NCBI RefSeq assembly: GCF_030272615.1
Contig: NC_081407.1
Span: 150,783,744 to 150,847,743 of the forward strand
Length of the DNA: 64,000 nt
Direction of reading: 5' to 3'
Source of the DNA: Cryptomeria japonica
Taxonomy: Eukaryota > Streptophyta > Pinopsida > Cupressales > Cupressaceae
This document shows, in pieces, positions 34,438-46,354 of the stretch. Under the pieces are notes generated by a model. It worked only from the letters and a program-made list of their open reading frames with translations, was not told the DNA's origin and searched no databases. Position numbers and translations under genes: made by a program. The stretch's first letter is position 1. Each line of letters begins with the position of its first letter.

Positions 34438-34652
34438 TGAATTAGATGATCCATTTGATGATTAAACTTTAAGTTTATATTGTTGAAAGTTGAAACAATG
34501 ATACTTGAATATTTTGTCATTTTGATATTAAACTTGATGTATATGATGCTATTATGGTATGATCATGATGCTATAATTACAAGTTTATGTTTGTTTTGTT
34601 GTTTATATGATGCTATTTGACATGCAAATTTTAATTCATGCTTATAGGCTTC

Positions 34653-34654
<2 letters not shown>

Positions 34655-34684
<30 letters not shown>
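34655..34684. repeat. (AT)n microsatellite
   Basis: About fourteen AT dinucleotides lie in the 3' non-coding part of the hAT element. Confidence 0.9.
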
Positions 34685-34689
<5 letters not shown>

Positions 34690-34817
34690 TTACATGTTTT
34701 TGTACTAACGAACCCAAATGAACCCAAACCCCTTTTCAAAATTTTGTCGTACCGGCGTACCGGGTTCTTCGAACTCGAACCGGTGCCCGAACCCGAACCG
34801 GTAACTTAGATTCTTTG

Positions 34818-37081
34818 TGTGCATGCTGGACCGTTTTTTCATCTTGGATTTATAGCCAGAAACATGTAATGGATTGGAAAACATGAATTTTATGACTAGT
34901 TAATGGGGTTCTAGGCAAGAAATTTCAATCCATCCATGTTAAGAAAGTTTACAGAATTAAAATGCACCTCATTCACTTTAAGTTTAGTTCTAACAGAATT
35001 AAATGGTACATTGTCCTTTTTAATTTTAACAGAATAAAAATGCACCGCATTCATAAGAGTCGCAATCTCTATACCTACTCTAACAGGTTTCTAGGTATGA
35101 TTTTTTTCCCCAAAGAACAGGCATATTGTCAAGCTACAAAAAATTTTGCATCATGAAACTTGACCTATGTCACAATAAAAATCTACTGCTGTATCAAATT
35201 CAGCTTCTAATTTTTATGCTGAAAGATTGTTGCTCTATTGAATTCAATATTTGTTTAATCTTATAAGTATGTTAAAATCCTATCTGAGGTAGTAGCAACA
35301 GGTTAAAATTGGAACTCAAACATTTAACACAGGATGCCATCCTTTGATGCTCTTCTTTTGCCACTTTGTAATGTATCTTTTCCTGTCCATTTCAACATTC
35401 TTGGAAAGTTTCAATATTCTTGGAGAGCATCAGCTTTATCGAAATAGTTTTCTGACAATGGTAGAATGTTCCAAGAGTCAAGATGAATACGATGGTTTTT
35501 TTTTTAGTGCAAATCCAACTTTGAGGGAGCATTCCATACTTCTTGGAGATTGCCAACATCTTAGGAGAGCACCGACTTTTCTAAGACCTTGAGATGTGCG
35601 GATAAAAGTAATTAAATAAATAATTTAAGTTGTCTTAAGGTGACTTTATATTATAAAGACAACTTATTTATTTATTTTTAAAAAGGGTGGCCAACATAAA
35701 GTGTTTTTAAAAGAGGGTCAAAAGTAATAATACCAGGCATGGGGTACAAAGTGGTGATTATAAGGTTGTTTGAAAGGTCACTTTATTTTTATTATTGAGG
35801 GGAAAAGTAAAATAAAAGTGAAATTATTTTAGTTGCCCTAAAAGTGCCTATAAAAGGAGTTGTAGACACAAAAGAGTGATCGTTTTCTTATTTGTTATTT
35901 GCTCTGAGTGAGACCTGAGTTCTCATATTTCACAAGGACAAAAACCCTCTTGGAATACCAGTTTCAGAGACAAAAACCCTCCTAGTTGGATTTGGCAATT
36001 ACATCCTAAAGTCACAACTGTGCTGCAAAGTTGAGTTTGATTTCTAGCTGCTGTTTCGATGGAGATTTTTGATGTGTTTTGACATGTTCTTTTTTGCCAT
36101 GCAAGGATTTATGATGCAGATTTAAGAAGTTCGTGGGCTTGTCAAGTGATTGAATTTCTTCTTGAAACCAAGCAGAAATAAGGTGGACTTTGGTGATTTC
36201 TAAGAGTCATATGACATTTGTACCTATTGTATTAGCAGCATTAATACTGTCTTTCAAACCTGCAATTAATCTGAGTACTATCCCAGTCTAATATTCATTG
36301 ATTTTCATGTTTCGGGGGTTAGTTTATGATTTTTTTTGAGGAGTGTAGATGCTCCCACTTGTTAGGGAGTTGGGGTTTGATGTTATTGGAGATTTTCTGT
36401 GGTGTAGTACTTTCTTTCCAGCTTTATATCAAACCTGTACATGTCTGAATTCCTTTCTGCAGCTTAATATTGTTCAGTTATACTGTGTTGGTGTGTTGGT
36501 TGAGGTAGTTTGGAGTGCCTTATTAGCTGTTATTTCAGTTTTTTGAGTTTCCTTCAATTTGGGGTTTTATTGGATCAACTTACAGTCGTGTTTGCAGATT
36601 GTTTTCAAATTATATCAGTCTCATTTTGGATAGTACATAGTTGTAACGACACTTTCTAGCCTCTTGCTTCAACTTCAATGTCATATTTTAGCAAGGTTGG
36701 TGGATACACATTTTGGGTATGATATTTTTTGTTCATTTTCAACCTTGCAGAATAATTTATGTTATTGCATCAGACTGATTTTATAATAAAAAAATTATAT
36801 GAGATTTATATTAGTATATCTCATATAATGTTATTTTGTAATGCATTTCATGATAATCTTGTAAACCCCAAATGCTATCCTCTTATATGCATTTCATTTT
36901 GTGAATTGGACAGTATACCACCAATCATTATAGCTTATCATTCAGCCTGTTTTGGCATTGAACAAGCTAGTATTATCGATCATTTTGGTCTGAGTGAAGT
37001 TTAGACATTCTGCCAGTTGCTTGCATTGCATTCATGTTATCATATAGCTTGTTTTGGCATTGACCAAGCTAGCATGAGTGT
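34818..37081. other. non-coding DNA, possible LTR remnant
   Basis: No recognised coding region. About 35,600-36,250 has the look of an LTR: a TATA-like CCTATAAAAGG at 35847-35857 followed by transcript-leader-like sequence. No paired copy or TSD was found. Scattered ORFs under 85 codons are not supported. Confidence 0.35.
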
Positions 37082-37547
37082 TTGAGTTGTCAAAAGGAAG
37101 GTGCTGATTTTTTTAAAGAAACAACGAAGACAGAGGAAGGCATGAACTTCTCCAATGTTGAGGAGAATGTTGCTAAACAAGGAGATTGGCAGATTGCCGT
37201 TCCCAAATTTCCAGAAGAAGAGCATGATGATTTTCAACAAGATGAAATTTTCAAAACAACAATTAATGAAGAGCACATCAATCTCTCCAGTTCAGAACTT
37301 CAGAGTGTGAGTGGGAATTCCCCATGCCAATAGTGTAGCAGGTTGACTTTGGGATAGAATCCTTTGACGGGAGTGTTCTTGATAAAAGAGCTTATTTTGG
37401 TTTGTTATCGATACATGATTCTAATCAGCATGAAAATGAATGGGTGAAGAAATCACAATTAGGTGTGATTTCTAGACTAAAATCATCTATTCATAAGACC
37501 ATGAAATCCAAGTGATTTGATACTAAAATTCAAAGAGGGAGCAAGCA
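37082..37547 (+). pseudogene. decayed plus-strand coding remnant
   Basis: A short open stretch (37082-37333, rich in Glu and Asp) is followed after a stop by another in a different frame (from 37342, including FDGSVLDKRAYFGLL). The frame then shifts again into the ORF at 37548. The pattern suggests a disrupted protein-coding sequence, but no family was recognised. Confidence 0.3.
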
Positions 37548-37767
37548 ATGGAGTCTCTTGATGATTTATTGGTTGAGCATATTGTTGACAAGCCTTCAAT
37601 TCAAAAAATCTGCAAGAAAAATATTAAAGAGTTAGCTGATTTTGAAAATCATGCTACTCCTGCAATTGAAGATAAATCAGAAACTTTGCTATATGTTGAG
37701 CAAAGTTACTTTGAATTTGAGAAAGGACCTAAAGATTTACAAGTTTTGAAGAATCATTTATTGGTCC
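37548..37767 (+). pseudogene. 5' half of a 165-codon ORF interrupted by unit E
   Basis: The frame starts MESLDDLLVEHIVD and is open up to the TSD of unit E (GGTCC, 37763-37767). If E, with nested C, and one TSD copy are removed, the codon split across the junction is completed and the frame continues to a TAA at 50055, for 165 codons in total. Composition is charged and helical. I cannot name it. It may be a fragment of a host gene or of an older transposon. Confidence 0.5.
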
Positions 37768-38387
37768 TGTTGTGACGTTTTCACACATCGCCCCATTGCA
37801 AATGGGGACCCCCACTTTTTGCTTGTTAGGGTGGATGTTTTGCCTAGTTTCCTATTTTTAGCCTTTGCTTATGAGAGGGTGACATGTCAAAATGTATAAG
37901 GGTGTTAAGAATGTTAAATGATCCTAAGTGTCAAGTTGCCTTGGATTGTCAGTTTATTCTTGCTAAGTGTCGAGCTTCAATTTTGCCTTGAAAAGTGAGC
38001 GTAAAATGTATTTAAGTGTTGCAAATTGGTGTGAATTTTATGTGCAGGTGCTAAAAGTCCCTATTAGAGTTATCTTTTATTAGCTAATAATTATTTATTT
38101 AATTATTAGTCTATTATACTCTATGCTTAAGCTAAACTTAGGAATCTTATAATTCTTTAGGGTTTTCACCTTTAGGGTTTCGAGTATCCTCTTATAAGGA
38201 TTCTCTCTTTGTATTTTTCATAACAACTATAATTATTGAATTGCATTCTTGTTGCACAATCAATATGACTCCTCTTTTTTGGATCTCTGAATTCTGGCCT
38301 CCATAGCTTTTTTGCTTCTCTCTTTCTATGGCAGGTTTGCATGCAGGTGATTTTTGGGAGCTGTAGAGTTGATTTTTCCTCAACTCC

Positions 38388-39305
38388 AATAGTCCCTATA
38401 GGAGTCGTTTTTCCACTCCTAGGAGGTAAAACAGGCCAAAATTGCACAAAATCCCAATGAATCTTTGTTTTCCCCCACTCAAATCTAGTTAAAATGATGA
38501 AAGTCCTGATGTAGAGCGATAAAATTTGATAAGTTTGGGCATGTTTAGTGTGAAAATCATCACAGTCCCAATGGAAACGTTTTTTCCCCATGAAATTAAG
38601 GCCTAAAAATGAGTTGTCCCAAAGGAGTACATTTTTCCATTGAGTTTTGAAGGCATAAATGGACTTTGTCCTGACGAAGCATGATTTTCCATTGCATATT
38701 TTGGGGAAAAAGGTTGATTTTAATGATAAAATGGTTTCAGTCCCGATGAGGTGCGTTTTTCCCCTGATGGACTGACTTTTTGGGGAAAATCCCGATGCAT
38801 CAAAATTTTCCACCACAATTGTCCTGATGGACCATGTTTTCCCACCAGAGGTAAAATGACTAAGTTGAGTGCTACAAGTTGTCCCGATGATGTTCGAATT
38901 TCCCAAAGGATGGAAAACAAAGGATGCGAAGCTAAGTGTGGACAAAATTGACTTGTCTCGATGAAGTGCATTTTTCCCTTGGATGAATTAATGAAGTTTT
39001 AATGTGAATTTGTTGTCTAGATGAAGTTCAAATTTCCCCTGGAGGCATGTTTGGTGAATTTTGACAAATGAGGGTCGTTTTTCCTTAGAGCTTGACTTAT
39101 GGACAAAGTTGATGAAATGAATGAAATTTTTGTGTCCAGATGGGGATCGATTTTCCCCCAAATGAGATTTTTGACAAAGGCGAGAGAAATGATGAACTTT
39201 TATGTGTCCTGATGGCCTACATTTTTCCCCAATGGCCTTATGTGATGAGTTATCATAAAATTTAATGCAAATTTTTATCCCAATAAGGTTCGATTTTCCC
39301 CAAGT
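38388..39305 (+). repeat. diverged minisatellite in unit E, first block
   Basis: Some fifteen copies of a roughly 26-nt motif, consensus TCCCGATGAAG plus TTCGATTTTTCCCC, recur every 50-73 bp (for example 38501, 38563, 38739, 38821, 38881, 38954, 39014, 39204). Spacer sequence is poorly conserved. An apparent 257-codon minus-strand frame across it is a by-product of the repeats. Confidence 0.75.
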
Positions 39306-40727
39306 GGCCAAAATTTAATGCAAGTGAAAGATGTTAATGACAAGTGTGCTCAAATTAAATTATTTCTGCCTTGTTACAATTATGTAATAATCAACAACAA
39401 TCATTTAATGACAAATCTGTTATTCCAAGGCAAATAGATTTTCCACTAGGGTGTTATAAAGCAAGTTTTTTTATCCCACATTGCTTGTGTGGTGAATTGT
39501 CAAGGCAAAAACATGAATAAGTATGCCCAACCAGCATCATAATATTATTATATTTGCCTTGATTGAAGGCAGATTGGAGGCCATTGCTAAGCGATTTTTG
39601 TTTTTGTGTCATTTGGCGCCATTCTTTTTGGAGAAGAACTCCAAGCTTATGTAGATTTGGGAGGGTGCCATTGTTGATTTGCAGCGATTTTATGCTTGGC
39701 GCCACCATTGGAGGAAGAACAGTGATCGCATTTGTGACGGATTGCACCACACTTAGGATGATTTTGGGCTCATTTATGTGTGACACCATTGCTGGAAGGG
39801 GTGCTACTTTGTTTGGATTCAGATTGGGCACCATGGCTGGAGGTATTTGTGGTATCATTGGAAGGGCGTAGATGCTGGTCTTGATCTGTAACTCCATTCC
39901 CAGCGGCATTCTCAGTCTGAAACTTCATTTCCAACCACCATTTGTGGATAGCGATTGAACATCATTTTGGTGAATTGAAGGCATTTTTGTTGGACACCAT
40001 TGCTGGTGCAGGTCTGAAGTATCATTTGCAAAGTTGTCTTCAGACTGAAACAACGTTTCCAGTCGCATAATACTGCCCAGGCGTGGCCATTTTTGAGCTT
40101 TGGATGACAAAATAATTCAAGTGCAAATGTATGACATGGCTGTGACCGCTTCTAGCCACTGGTTTCCATCATTTCCAGAGTGTCTTCAGACTTTTGGAGG
40201 CCATTTTCAGACCTTGGAAGATGTATTCAGACCTAGGAATAAAAAAAATCAGACTTACATACACCCTTTTCCGAGTATATTCAGACCTCCTAACTCAGAA
40301 TTCAGACCTAGAACATCATAGAGACTGAAATCATACATTTTCAGACCTACAGAGTGCATATTTAGACTTGGTGCTCAGAAAAGAAAATCTGAGACAATTT
40401 TCCAGCGCCTAAATCAACAATTTTCAGGGGTGTCCTTAGACTTTATACTCAAAAACCAGACTTGAGATTGGATCAAACACGCCATTTTCTGAGTTTACAA
40501 GGGTGTTTTCAAACTTATTTATTGCAATTAGACTTATCCGAAGTCTGAAAATCAGGTTTTTTAAGGACAAATTTTCCAGATTTTGATCAAATCTCTTGTA
40601 TTTTCCAAAATTTGTGTTTACCTAATGTTCAATTTTTTATTTTTTATGAGCTTACAGGTCTGAAAACTATTTAAAATCAGAGCCTTAATTAATTTTGGAA
40701 AATTATTTGTGGGGACAGAGTGAGGAA
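39306..40727 (+). other. unit E middle section built of short dispersed motifs
   Basis: Two motif sets are visible: GGCACCATTGCTGGAGG variants at 39,560-40,060, and TTCAGACCT variants at 40,180-40,600. It separates two blocks of the minisatellite and begins TGTTATAAAGC near 39452, so it could be a later insertion, but no TSD was found. No coding region is supported. Confidence 0.4.
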
Positions 40728-41000
40728 CATTGAAGTGTCCTGATGGGGTTCAAATTTCCACTCCATCAAATGGTGATCAGATCAACACAAAGTTTTCAAG
40801 GACAATGAGTCCCGATGAAGGTTAGATTTCCACTTGAGGCCAGAATTACAAAGGAAGGGACAAATCAATTCAAATGAAGATCAATGACAAAATAGTCCCT
40901 ATTGGCATCAAATTTCCTTCAAGTGAAGGAATGGGCAAAGATAATGCAAATGTTTTGGGAATTGATTTGCCCCTATGATGATCGATTTTCCACCAAGATT
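40728..41000 (+). repeat. diverged minisatellite in unit E, second block
   Basis: About four further copies of the TCCCGATG...TTTCC motif (40737, 40810, 40900 and 40971 regions) continue the first block after the middle section. Confidence 0.65.
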
Positions 41001-41440
41001 GAAATAATGTTTATCCTATTGGTGTTTGATTCAATGATTGTTTGCTTTGCAAGTTTGCTAGAAGGAAGGGATGCATGATGATCGAGGCTTGATGTGAAAG
41101 AGGATTGCCCAAGGCAGGGAGGAGAGTTGACAAAGATATATTTCGATGAGGAAGATGAACATTTCAAGGATTGGAAGAGGATTTCAATACAAATATTTCA
41201 AAGGCAAGGATGTGGATTAGATCAAACACAGAGAAGACTTCACTGTGATGGTGAACAAATGTGAGGAAAGACAAATCCAAGATATGAGCGCAAGGGGATT
41301 CCACATTATGGAATTAGGGACTACATCAAGGGATCTCAAAGTCCGAGAACATTAAGGAGGAAATAGTTCAAGGAACTCCCTAAAATAAGGATGAAATGCA
41401 AAGTATCACAAGGAATTCCAAACATCATGAAGAATGTTCA

Positions 41441-41997
41441 AGGCAAATTTATTAAATCTATAATGCAAGTTGAGGTGACATCCTAGTCACCATTCGTTCA
41501 ATCAAAGGGTACCAAGTCAGCATTCATTCAATTAGAGAATAGGTGGCATGTGGCGCTACATCAAATATTATTTATCTTACCTACCCTCATCTCTCATTGG
41601 CCAATGTAATGGTGGTTGGAACATTTCTGATTTAGGGTTTTGTCCTGTAATCTTGGCTATTGATCTTGAATCAATCTGAGCCATTCATTGTAATGAGAAG
41701 TCTATATAAGGCTCAATCAAAGGCAAATTGATTAAATCTATAATGCAAGTTGAGGTGACATCCTAGTCACCATTCGTTCAATCAAAGGGTACCAAGTCAG
41801 CATTCATTCAATGAAAGAATACGTGGCATGTGGCGCTACATCAAATATTATTTATCTTACCTACCCTCATCTCTCATTGGCCAATTTAATGGTGGTTGGA
41901 ACATTTCCGAATTAGGGTTTTGTCCTGTAATCTTGGCCATTGATCTTGAATCAATCTGAGCCATTCATTGTAATGAGAAGTCTATATAAGGCTCAAC
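41441..41997 (+). promoter_or_regulatory. duplicated 280-bp core-promoter segment of unit E
   Basis: Two nearly identical copies (41441-41720 and 41721-41997) each end in TCTATATAAGGCTCAA, giving TATA boxes at about 41702 and 41982. The sequence after the second copy (GAGTAGATTAGGAGAGG) looks like a transcript leader. The duplication gives the LTR two tandem start regions. Confidence 0.7.
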
Positions 41998-42685
41998 TCT
42001 CTCATTTGAGGAGGTTAATAGTGAGCAGTAGGAGAGTAGAAGATAGTAGTTAGATCGTTAGAAGTTAGGACTAGAGTAGATTAGGAGAGGAAGAAATTGT
42101 TGTTAAGGCTTGTAAATGAATATACTCTTTTAATTGAAGATATGGGGAAATGTGTTGTTCAACAAGTTGCATGGTTTCTAATTCTTATTTTCTTTCATGT
42201 TGATTAGATGAATGAAAGGAATTGTGAATGATTAATGGTGAAATCGTTTATCCATACCATTAGCTTCTTGCTAATTGTAAGTTTGCCTTGTGTGGTCAAC
42301 TGGAATTAGAATTGAACATAACTTAATTATTGCTCGTCCATTGGTATGCATTGCCTTGATGGTATTGATGTTGATGTTAGTAATTTGAACATACATGAAT
42401 TTACCTTAGAATATTGCACTAGCTTTGTGGAGTTGTTTGTTGATGGCGAAGCAGAGCTTAGTTGAGTTTTACCCAATCATTCATTGTCCCTTACATTCCG
42501 AGGAGTAGATTAGTCTTCCTAAGCCCTTCTTCTTTTATCCTTTTTTTTCAATTCAAGTTAGCTTAGGAGAGAAAGCCTAAAAAGATTTTGCAATATCAGA
42601 TGATCAAGTTCCAACATTATTCAAACATCCAAGTACTCAACGTAAGTACCCTTGTGATTCTAGCATTATCACATCAAACGATTGA

Positions 42686-43705
42686 TGTAAAATTCCCTAA
42701 CAGGAACTTGTTCAATATTAAACGGATTCTTACAGCACAACCAGTGATAATGAAAGTTTCATACAACTTTAATTTTGGGATCTTCCTTGTATATTAAACA
42801 CACAATATCCTAACTCATATTGAGTATATAGCAGATGTGGGCAATTTTAATTCTCAGACATTAAACATTCCGTAAACAAAAGCAAGGAAGAGAAGTATTA
42901 ATTGTGGTGCACCTGATGGCATAACTGTGATCGCTGTTGCAGAACTTCACGTACCACCAACACGAAATAGATAACTCCAAGAACATGCGGAACCTCCCTT
43001 GAGTTTACCTGAAAATGACTACTATCCAGTCGCATTTACTGAGTTTTACAGTATCCAAAATGCTATCTTCTCAGTCACGATGCCCCCTCCAATTTGCTCC
43101 AACTCCCGCGTGGTTCCATTGCCACGATACGACACTGCGGAGATTCCCGTGACATGGCGGCGATGTCAGTGCGACACCCCACTGTGGAACTTTTGTTTCA
43201 ACCTTCAACCCGTTTCAGGTTGCTAGACATGGAGGCGATGTTGTGCGGAACCCTCTTACATGGAAGGGTAATACATTTACTGCGGTTCCAATCCCCTCGC
43301 GATAGCTTGGTTAACTCTGCGTGTATGCTCACTCATATCCGCTACGTATACCGAACCTTCCACGGACAACACTCTGCACCTGTTATGTTGTCACTTCTCC
43401 ATACCACGAGACCAGTAAGCCAACCAATGGCTGACGAAAGGCTTAAGTGCTTTGCGGTGTGTAATCACCCCTACACCAGTTTCGATTCTTCTTCTCCAAG
43501 CATACCTCAAAAGCTTACGCCATGCCATTTTATTCACCGTCGAAGTAGTTTTATGAACTACCGTTATTCATAATGCGTTAACAAAATAAGTTAACAATAT
43601 TAATTATTTATATTAATCCTCAAATTAGAATATTAATATAAAAAATAATTAATATTATGTCATTGTTATTTTCATGGTTTATTTATTTATTTGGGGAACA
43701 TTACA
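42686..43705 (-). repeat. element C 3' LTR
   Basis: Plus-strand ends are TGTAAAATTCCCTAACAGG and TTTGGGGAACATTACA. It aligns over its whole length with 48594-49615 with a few percent differences. Confidence 0.94.
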
Positions 43706-43722
43706 GTCTCCCCTGCCCAATG
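43706..43722 (-). other. element C polypurine tract
   Basis: The minus strand reads GGGCAGGGGAGAC immediately before the LTR start TGTAATGTTCCCC. Confidence 0.75.
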
Positions 43723-44782
43723 TTGCTTGCCCACAAGCAACCGCAAACCAGGATATTGAAGAACCTGGTCATTTTCCCAAGTAGCATCATCCAATGGTAA
43801 ATTCTACCATTTAATGAGGTATTCCCTAATTGTCCTATTCCGCAAATGCCGGTCTCGAGTTTCCAAAATCACTTCGGGTATCATCTCTAATTTCCCTTCT
43901 TCATTCAGTGGTGGTAGGTTCTCTGATATTGTCACCTGCTGACCCAAAGCTTTTTTGAGACAAGATACATGGAATACATTATGTATTCTGCTTCCTTCAG
44001 GTAAATCCAATTCATATGCCACTACGCCAACTTTCTGAATCACCTGGTATGGCCCATAAAACTGAGGCTTCAATTTCTCAGCCCCACTACGCTTGAGAGA
44101 TGACTGCCTATAGGGTTGTAGTCTGAGATACACCAAATCTCCTATCTCAAAGTGATGCTCCACATGCTTTTTATCGGCATACATTTTATGTTGATTCTGT
44201 GCACATTGCAAAATTTCCTTAAGTGCTTTCATTGTATCTTGGCATTCCTGGAGTATATCACGAGATTTGGGCACATTACTCTGATCGAAAGCAAGGTCAA
44301 TGAAAGATAGTGCATCATATCCATATAATGCTTTGAAAGGAGTCATGCCGATAGATATATGGTATGTAGTGTTATAGCAGTATTCACCCAAATATAGCCA
44401 ACGAACCCATGCTTTCTGATGACCAGACACATAATTGGGAAGGTATCCCTCAATCCACTTGTTTACTATTTTTGTCTGTCCATCGGTTTGTGGGTGGTAA
44501 CTTGTGCTGTGATTTAACTCGGTACTTGTCAATCTGAAAAGTTTCCCCCCAAAATATACTCAAAAATCTGCTATCACGGTCACTGATGATATTTTTTGGT
44601 AAACCATATAGACGGAACACCTCTCGAAAGAATAGTTCTGCAAGTTGGGCAACTGTGAATTTTGTAGTGATAGATAAGAAATGTGCAAATTTAGTTAATC
44701 TATCAACCACGACAAAAATGCAATCTTTACCTTGAGATCGTGGTAAGCTTGGAATGAAATCCATAGATATACTTTCCCACTT
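43706..44782 (-). pseudogene. element C integrase and chromodomain
   Basis: The minus strand encodes SMDFIPSLPRS and VVVDRLTKFAHF, then SDRDSRFLS (second catalytic Asp). A frameshift near 44,530 follows, then HPQTDGQTKIVNKW. The residue after DGQT is normally the catalytic Glu; here it is Lys. The C-terminal region ends VILETRDRHLRNRTIREYL, a chromodomain start, cut by a stop after LIKW. NLPLDDATWEN continues in frame beyond it, so the chromodomain was once complete. Chromodomains direct insertion to specific chromatin. Confidence 0.87.
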
Positions 44783-46354
44783 CTATTCCGGTATAGGCAA
44801 AGGCTGCAATAGACCCGCAGGATAAGTATGCTCTGCTTTATTTTGTTGACAAGTGATGCATTCTTTGACATAGCGAAGGACATCATTCTTTAGTCCTTTC
44901 CACGTGAATCTTTCTCTTATCTGCCGGTAACTTTTGAAGTAGCTCGGATGCCCTGCTAAAGGAACATCGTGCACTGATTGGAGGATTTTCTCTTTCAACT
45001 TCGATCCTGGAATCAAATAAATTTTGTCTTTGTAATAGATAATATCATTTACAACCTTATATTTATCATCTCGTGTATTACCATCCAACAAATCATAAGC
45101 AAAAGAATTCTTAGAATATTCCACCAGCAATAAAGATTTCCAATCAACTGTTATTACAAATAATGCATTTATTTCAGGTCTTCTGGATAGTGCATCTGCA
45201 ACAACATTGTTTTTACCTTTTACATATTCAATTTTGAAATCATAAGCTTGGATCTTACTCATCCATTTTTGCTGCCTGTCATTCAAGTCTTTCTGTCCCA
45301 AGAAATATCTCAAACTGTTATGGTCAATTTTTACTACAAATTTGCCACCAACCAAATATTGCCTAAATTTTGCCAATGCGTGCATGATTGCCAACATTTC
45401 TTTGTCATAGATAGAATACAATCTCTCTAGATTATTAAGTTTCCTGCTTTCATATGCTATAGGATGTTTATTTTGCATTAAAACTGCTCCTATTCCCTCA
45501 CCAGATGCATCACATTCCAAGACAAAAAGGTTATTAAAATCTGGGAGTGCAAGTACTGGACAAGAGCTCATTACCTCTTTCAGTTTCTCAAAAGCTTGTT
45601 GTGCCTCCTTTGTCCAATGGAATGCCCCCTTTTTGGTAAGATCTGTCAACTGTACCCCTAGCTGTGAAAAAACTCTGACAAACCTTCTGTAATAATTGCA
45701 TAATCCAAAGAATCCCCTTAATTCTGCAAGATTCCGTGGTGGTGGCCAATCCAAAATGGCTCTTATCTTTTCTTGATGCACCTGTACCCCTGTTGCACTG
45801 ATCATATGCCCTAAATAGAAGATTTCAATCATTCCAAATTCACATTTAGAAGCCTTTGCATACAGTGATTGCGATTCCATAATACCAAGAACTATATCAA
45901 TATGTTTCAAATGCTCTTCCCAAGTTTTGCTATAAATCAATATATCATCAAAGAACACTAGGAAAAATTTCCTTAACTGTTTGTTAAAGATATGATTCAT
46001 ACAGGACTGAAATGTTGTCGGAGCATTTGTTAGACCAAACGGCATAACCAAGAATTCATAATGACCATAATGACAGCGAAAAGTAGTTTTATGAATATCT
46101 TGTTTTCTTAACTTAATTTGATGATATCCGGATCTCAAATCAATTTTAGAAAAATAAACAACACCATAATGACAGCGAAAAGCAGTTTTATGAATATCTT
46201 GTTCTCTTAACTTAATTTGATGATACCCAGATCTCAAATCAATTTTAGAAAAATAAACAACACCATGCAATTCATCTAACAATTCATCAATTCGAGGAAT
46301 TGGATACCCGTTTTTGATTGTTTTCTTGTTAAGTGCTCTGTAATCAATACACAT
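44783..46354 (-). pseudogene. element C reverse transcriptase, RNase H and integrase zinc domain
   Basis: A 523-codon open frame. RT motifs are [33 protein letters not shown] and the catalytic box FFDDILIYS. RNase H includes [24 protein letters not shown] and VVADALSRR. The integrase zinc finger is [12 protein letters not shown] with CITCQQNK. The block around [12 protein letters not shown] is present twice in tandem (33 residues each), which is not seen in the family. A frameshift at a T-run near 46,370 separates it from upstream sequence. Confidence 0.9.
46065..46262 (-). repeat. 99-bp in-frame tandem duplication inside RT of element C
   Basis: Copies are 46065-46163 and 46164-46262, differing at about four positions. 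Each encodes [18 protein letters not shown] and the next fifteen residues, duplicating the RT segment that carries the first catalytic Asp. Confidence 0.92.

Larger units (their letters stand above)
31983..34465 (+). pseudogene. hAT transposase, three exons, one nonsense codon
   Basis: The start at MASTSSSIGN is preferred over an upstream Met at 31938. A BED-like zinc finger (WKCHGCDIERNSSYYRVVGH) comes first, then a DUF659/RNase H-like core (FSDGWKDAKNRPLINVIA, VITDNAKNC), and the C-terminal dimerisation motif ASERNWS near 34115. The frame is cut by TAG at 32952-32954 where TPCAVHSLNL follows; the family normally has Trp there. Introns are 33123-33267 and 33967-34096, both GT-AG. An acidic tail (GAG microsatellite, 34405-34437) ends at 34465. 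It would bind the terminal repeats and excise the element. Confidence 0.88.
31407..34809 (+). mobile_element. hAT-family DNA transposon, 3,403 bp
   Basis: The 8-bp duplication ATTCTTTG lies at 31399-31406 and 34810-34817. Terminal inverted repeats are CTAGGTTACCGGGTTCG on the left and CTAAGTTACCGGTTCG (reverse complement) on the right, with further GGTTCG-rich subterminal sequence. It encodes a BED-finger/DUF659-type transposase on the plus strand. An 8-bp duplication and a SERxWS-type C-terminal motif are hallmarks of hAT. A nonsense codon makes this copy non-autonomous. Confidence 0.93.

Noticed and set aside
38172-38945. 257-codon minus-strand ORF
   Set aside because: It runs through the unit E minisatellite antisense to the repeat motif, its peptide is only a translation of that repeat, and no domain is visible.
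39452-40715. Separate LTR insertion in the middle of unit E
   Set aside because: It starts TGTTATAAAGC and ends near GGGGACA, but the flanking 5-bp sequences do not match, so it was left as an unexplained section.
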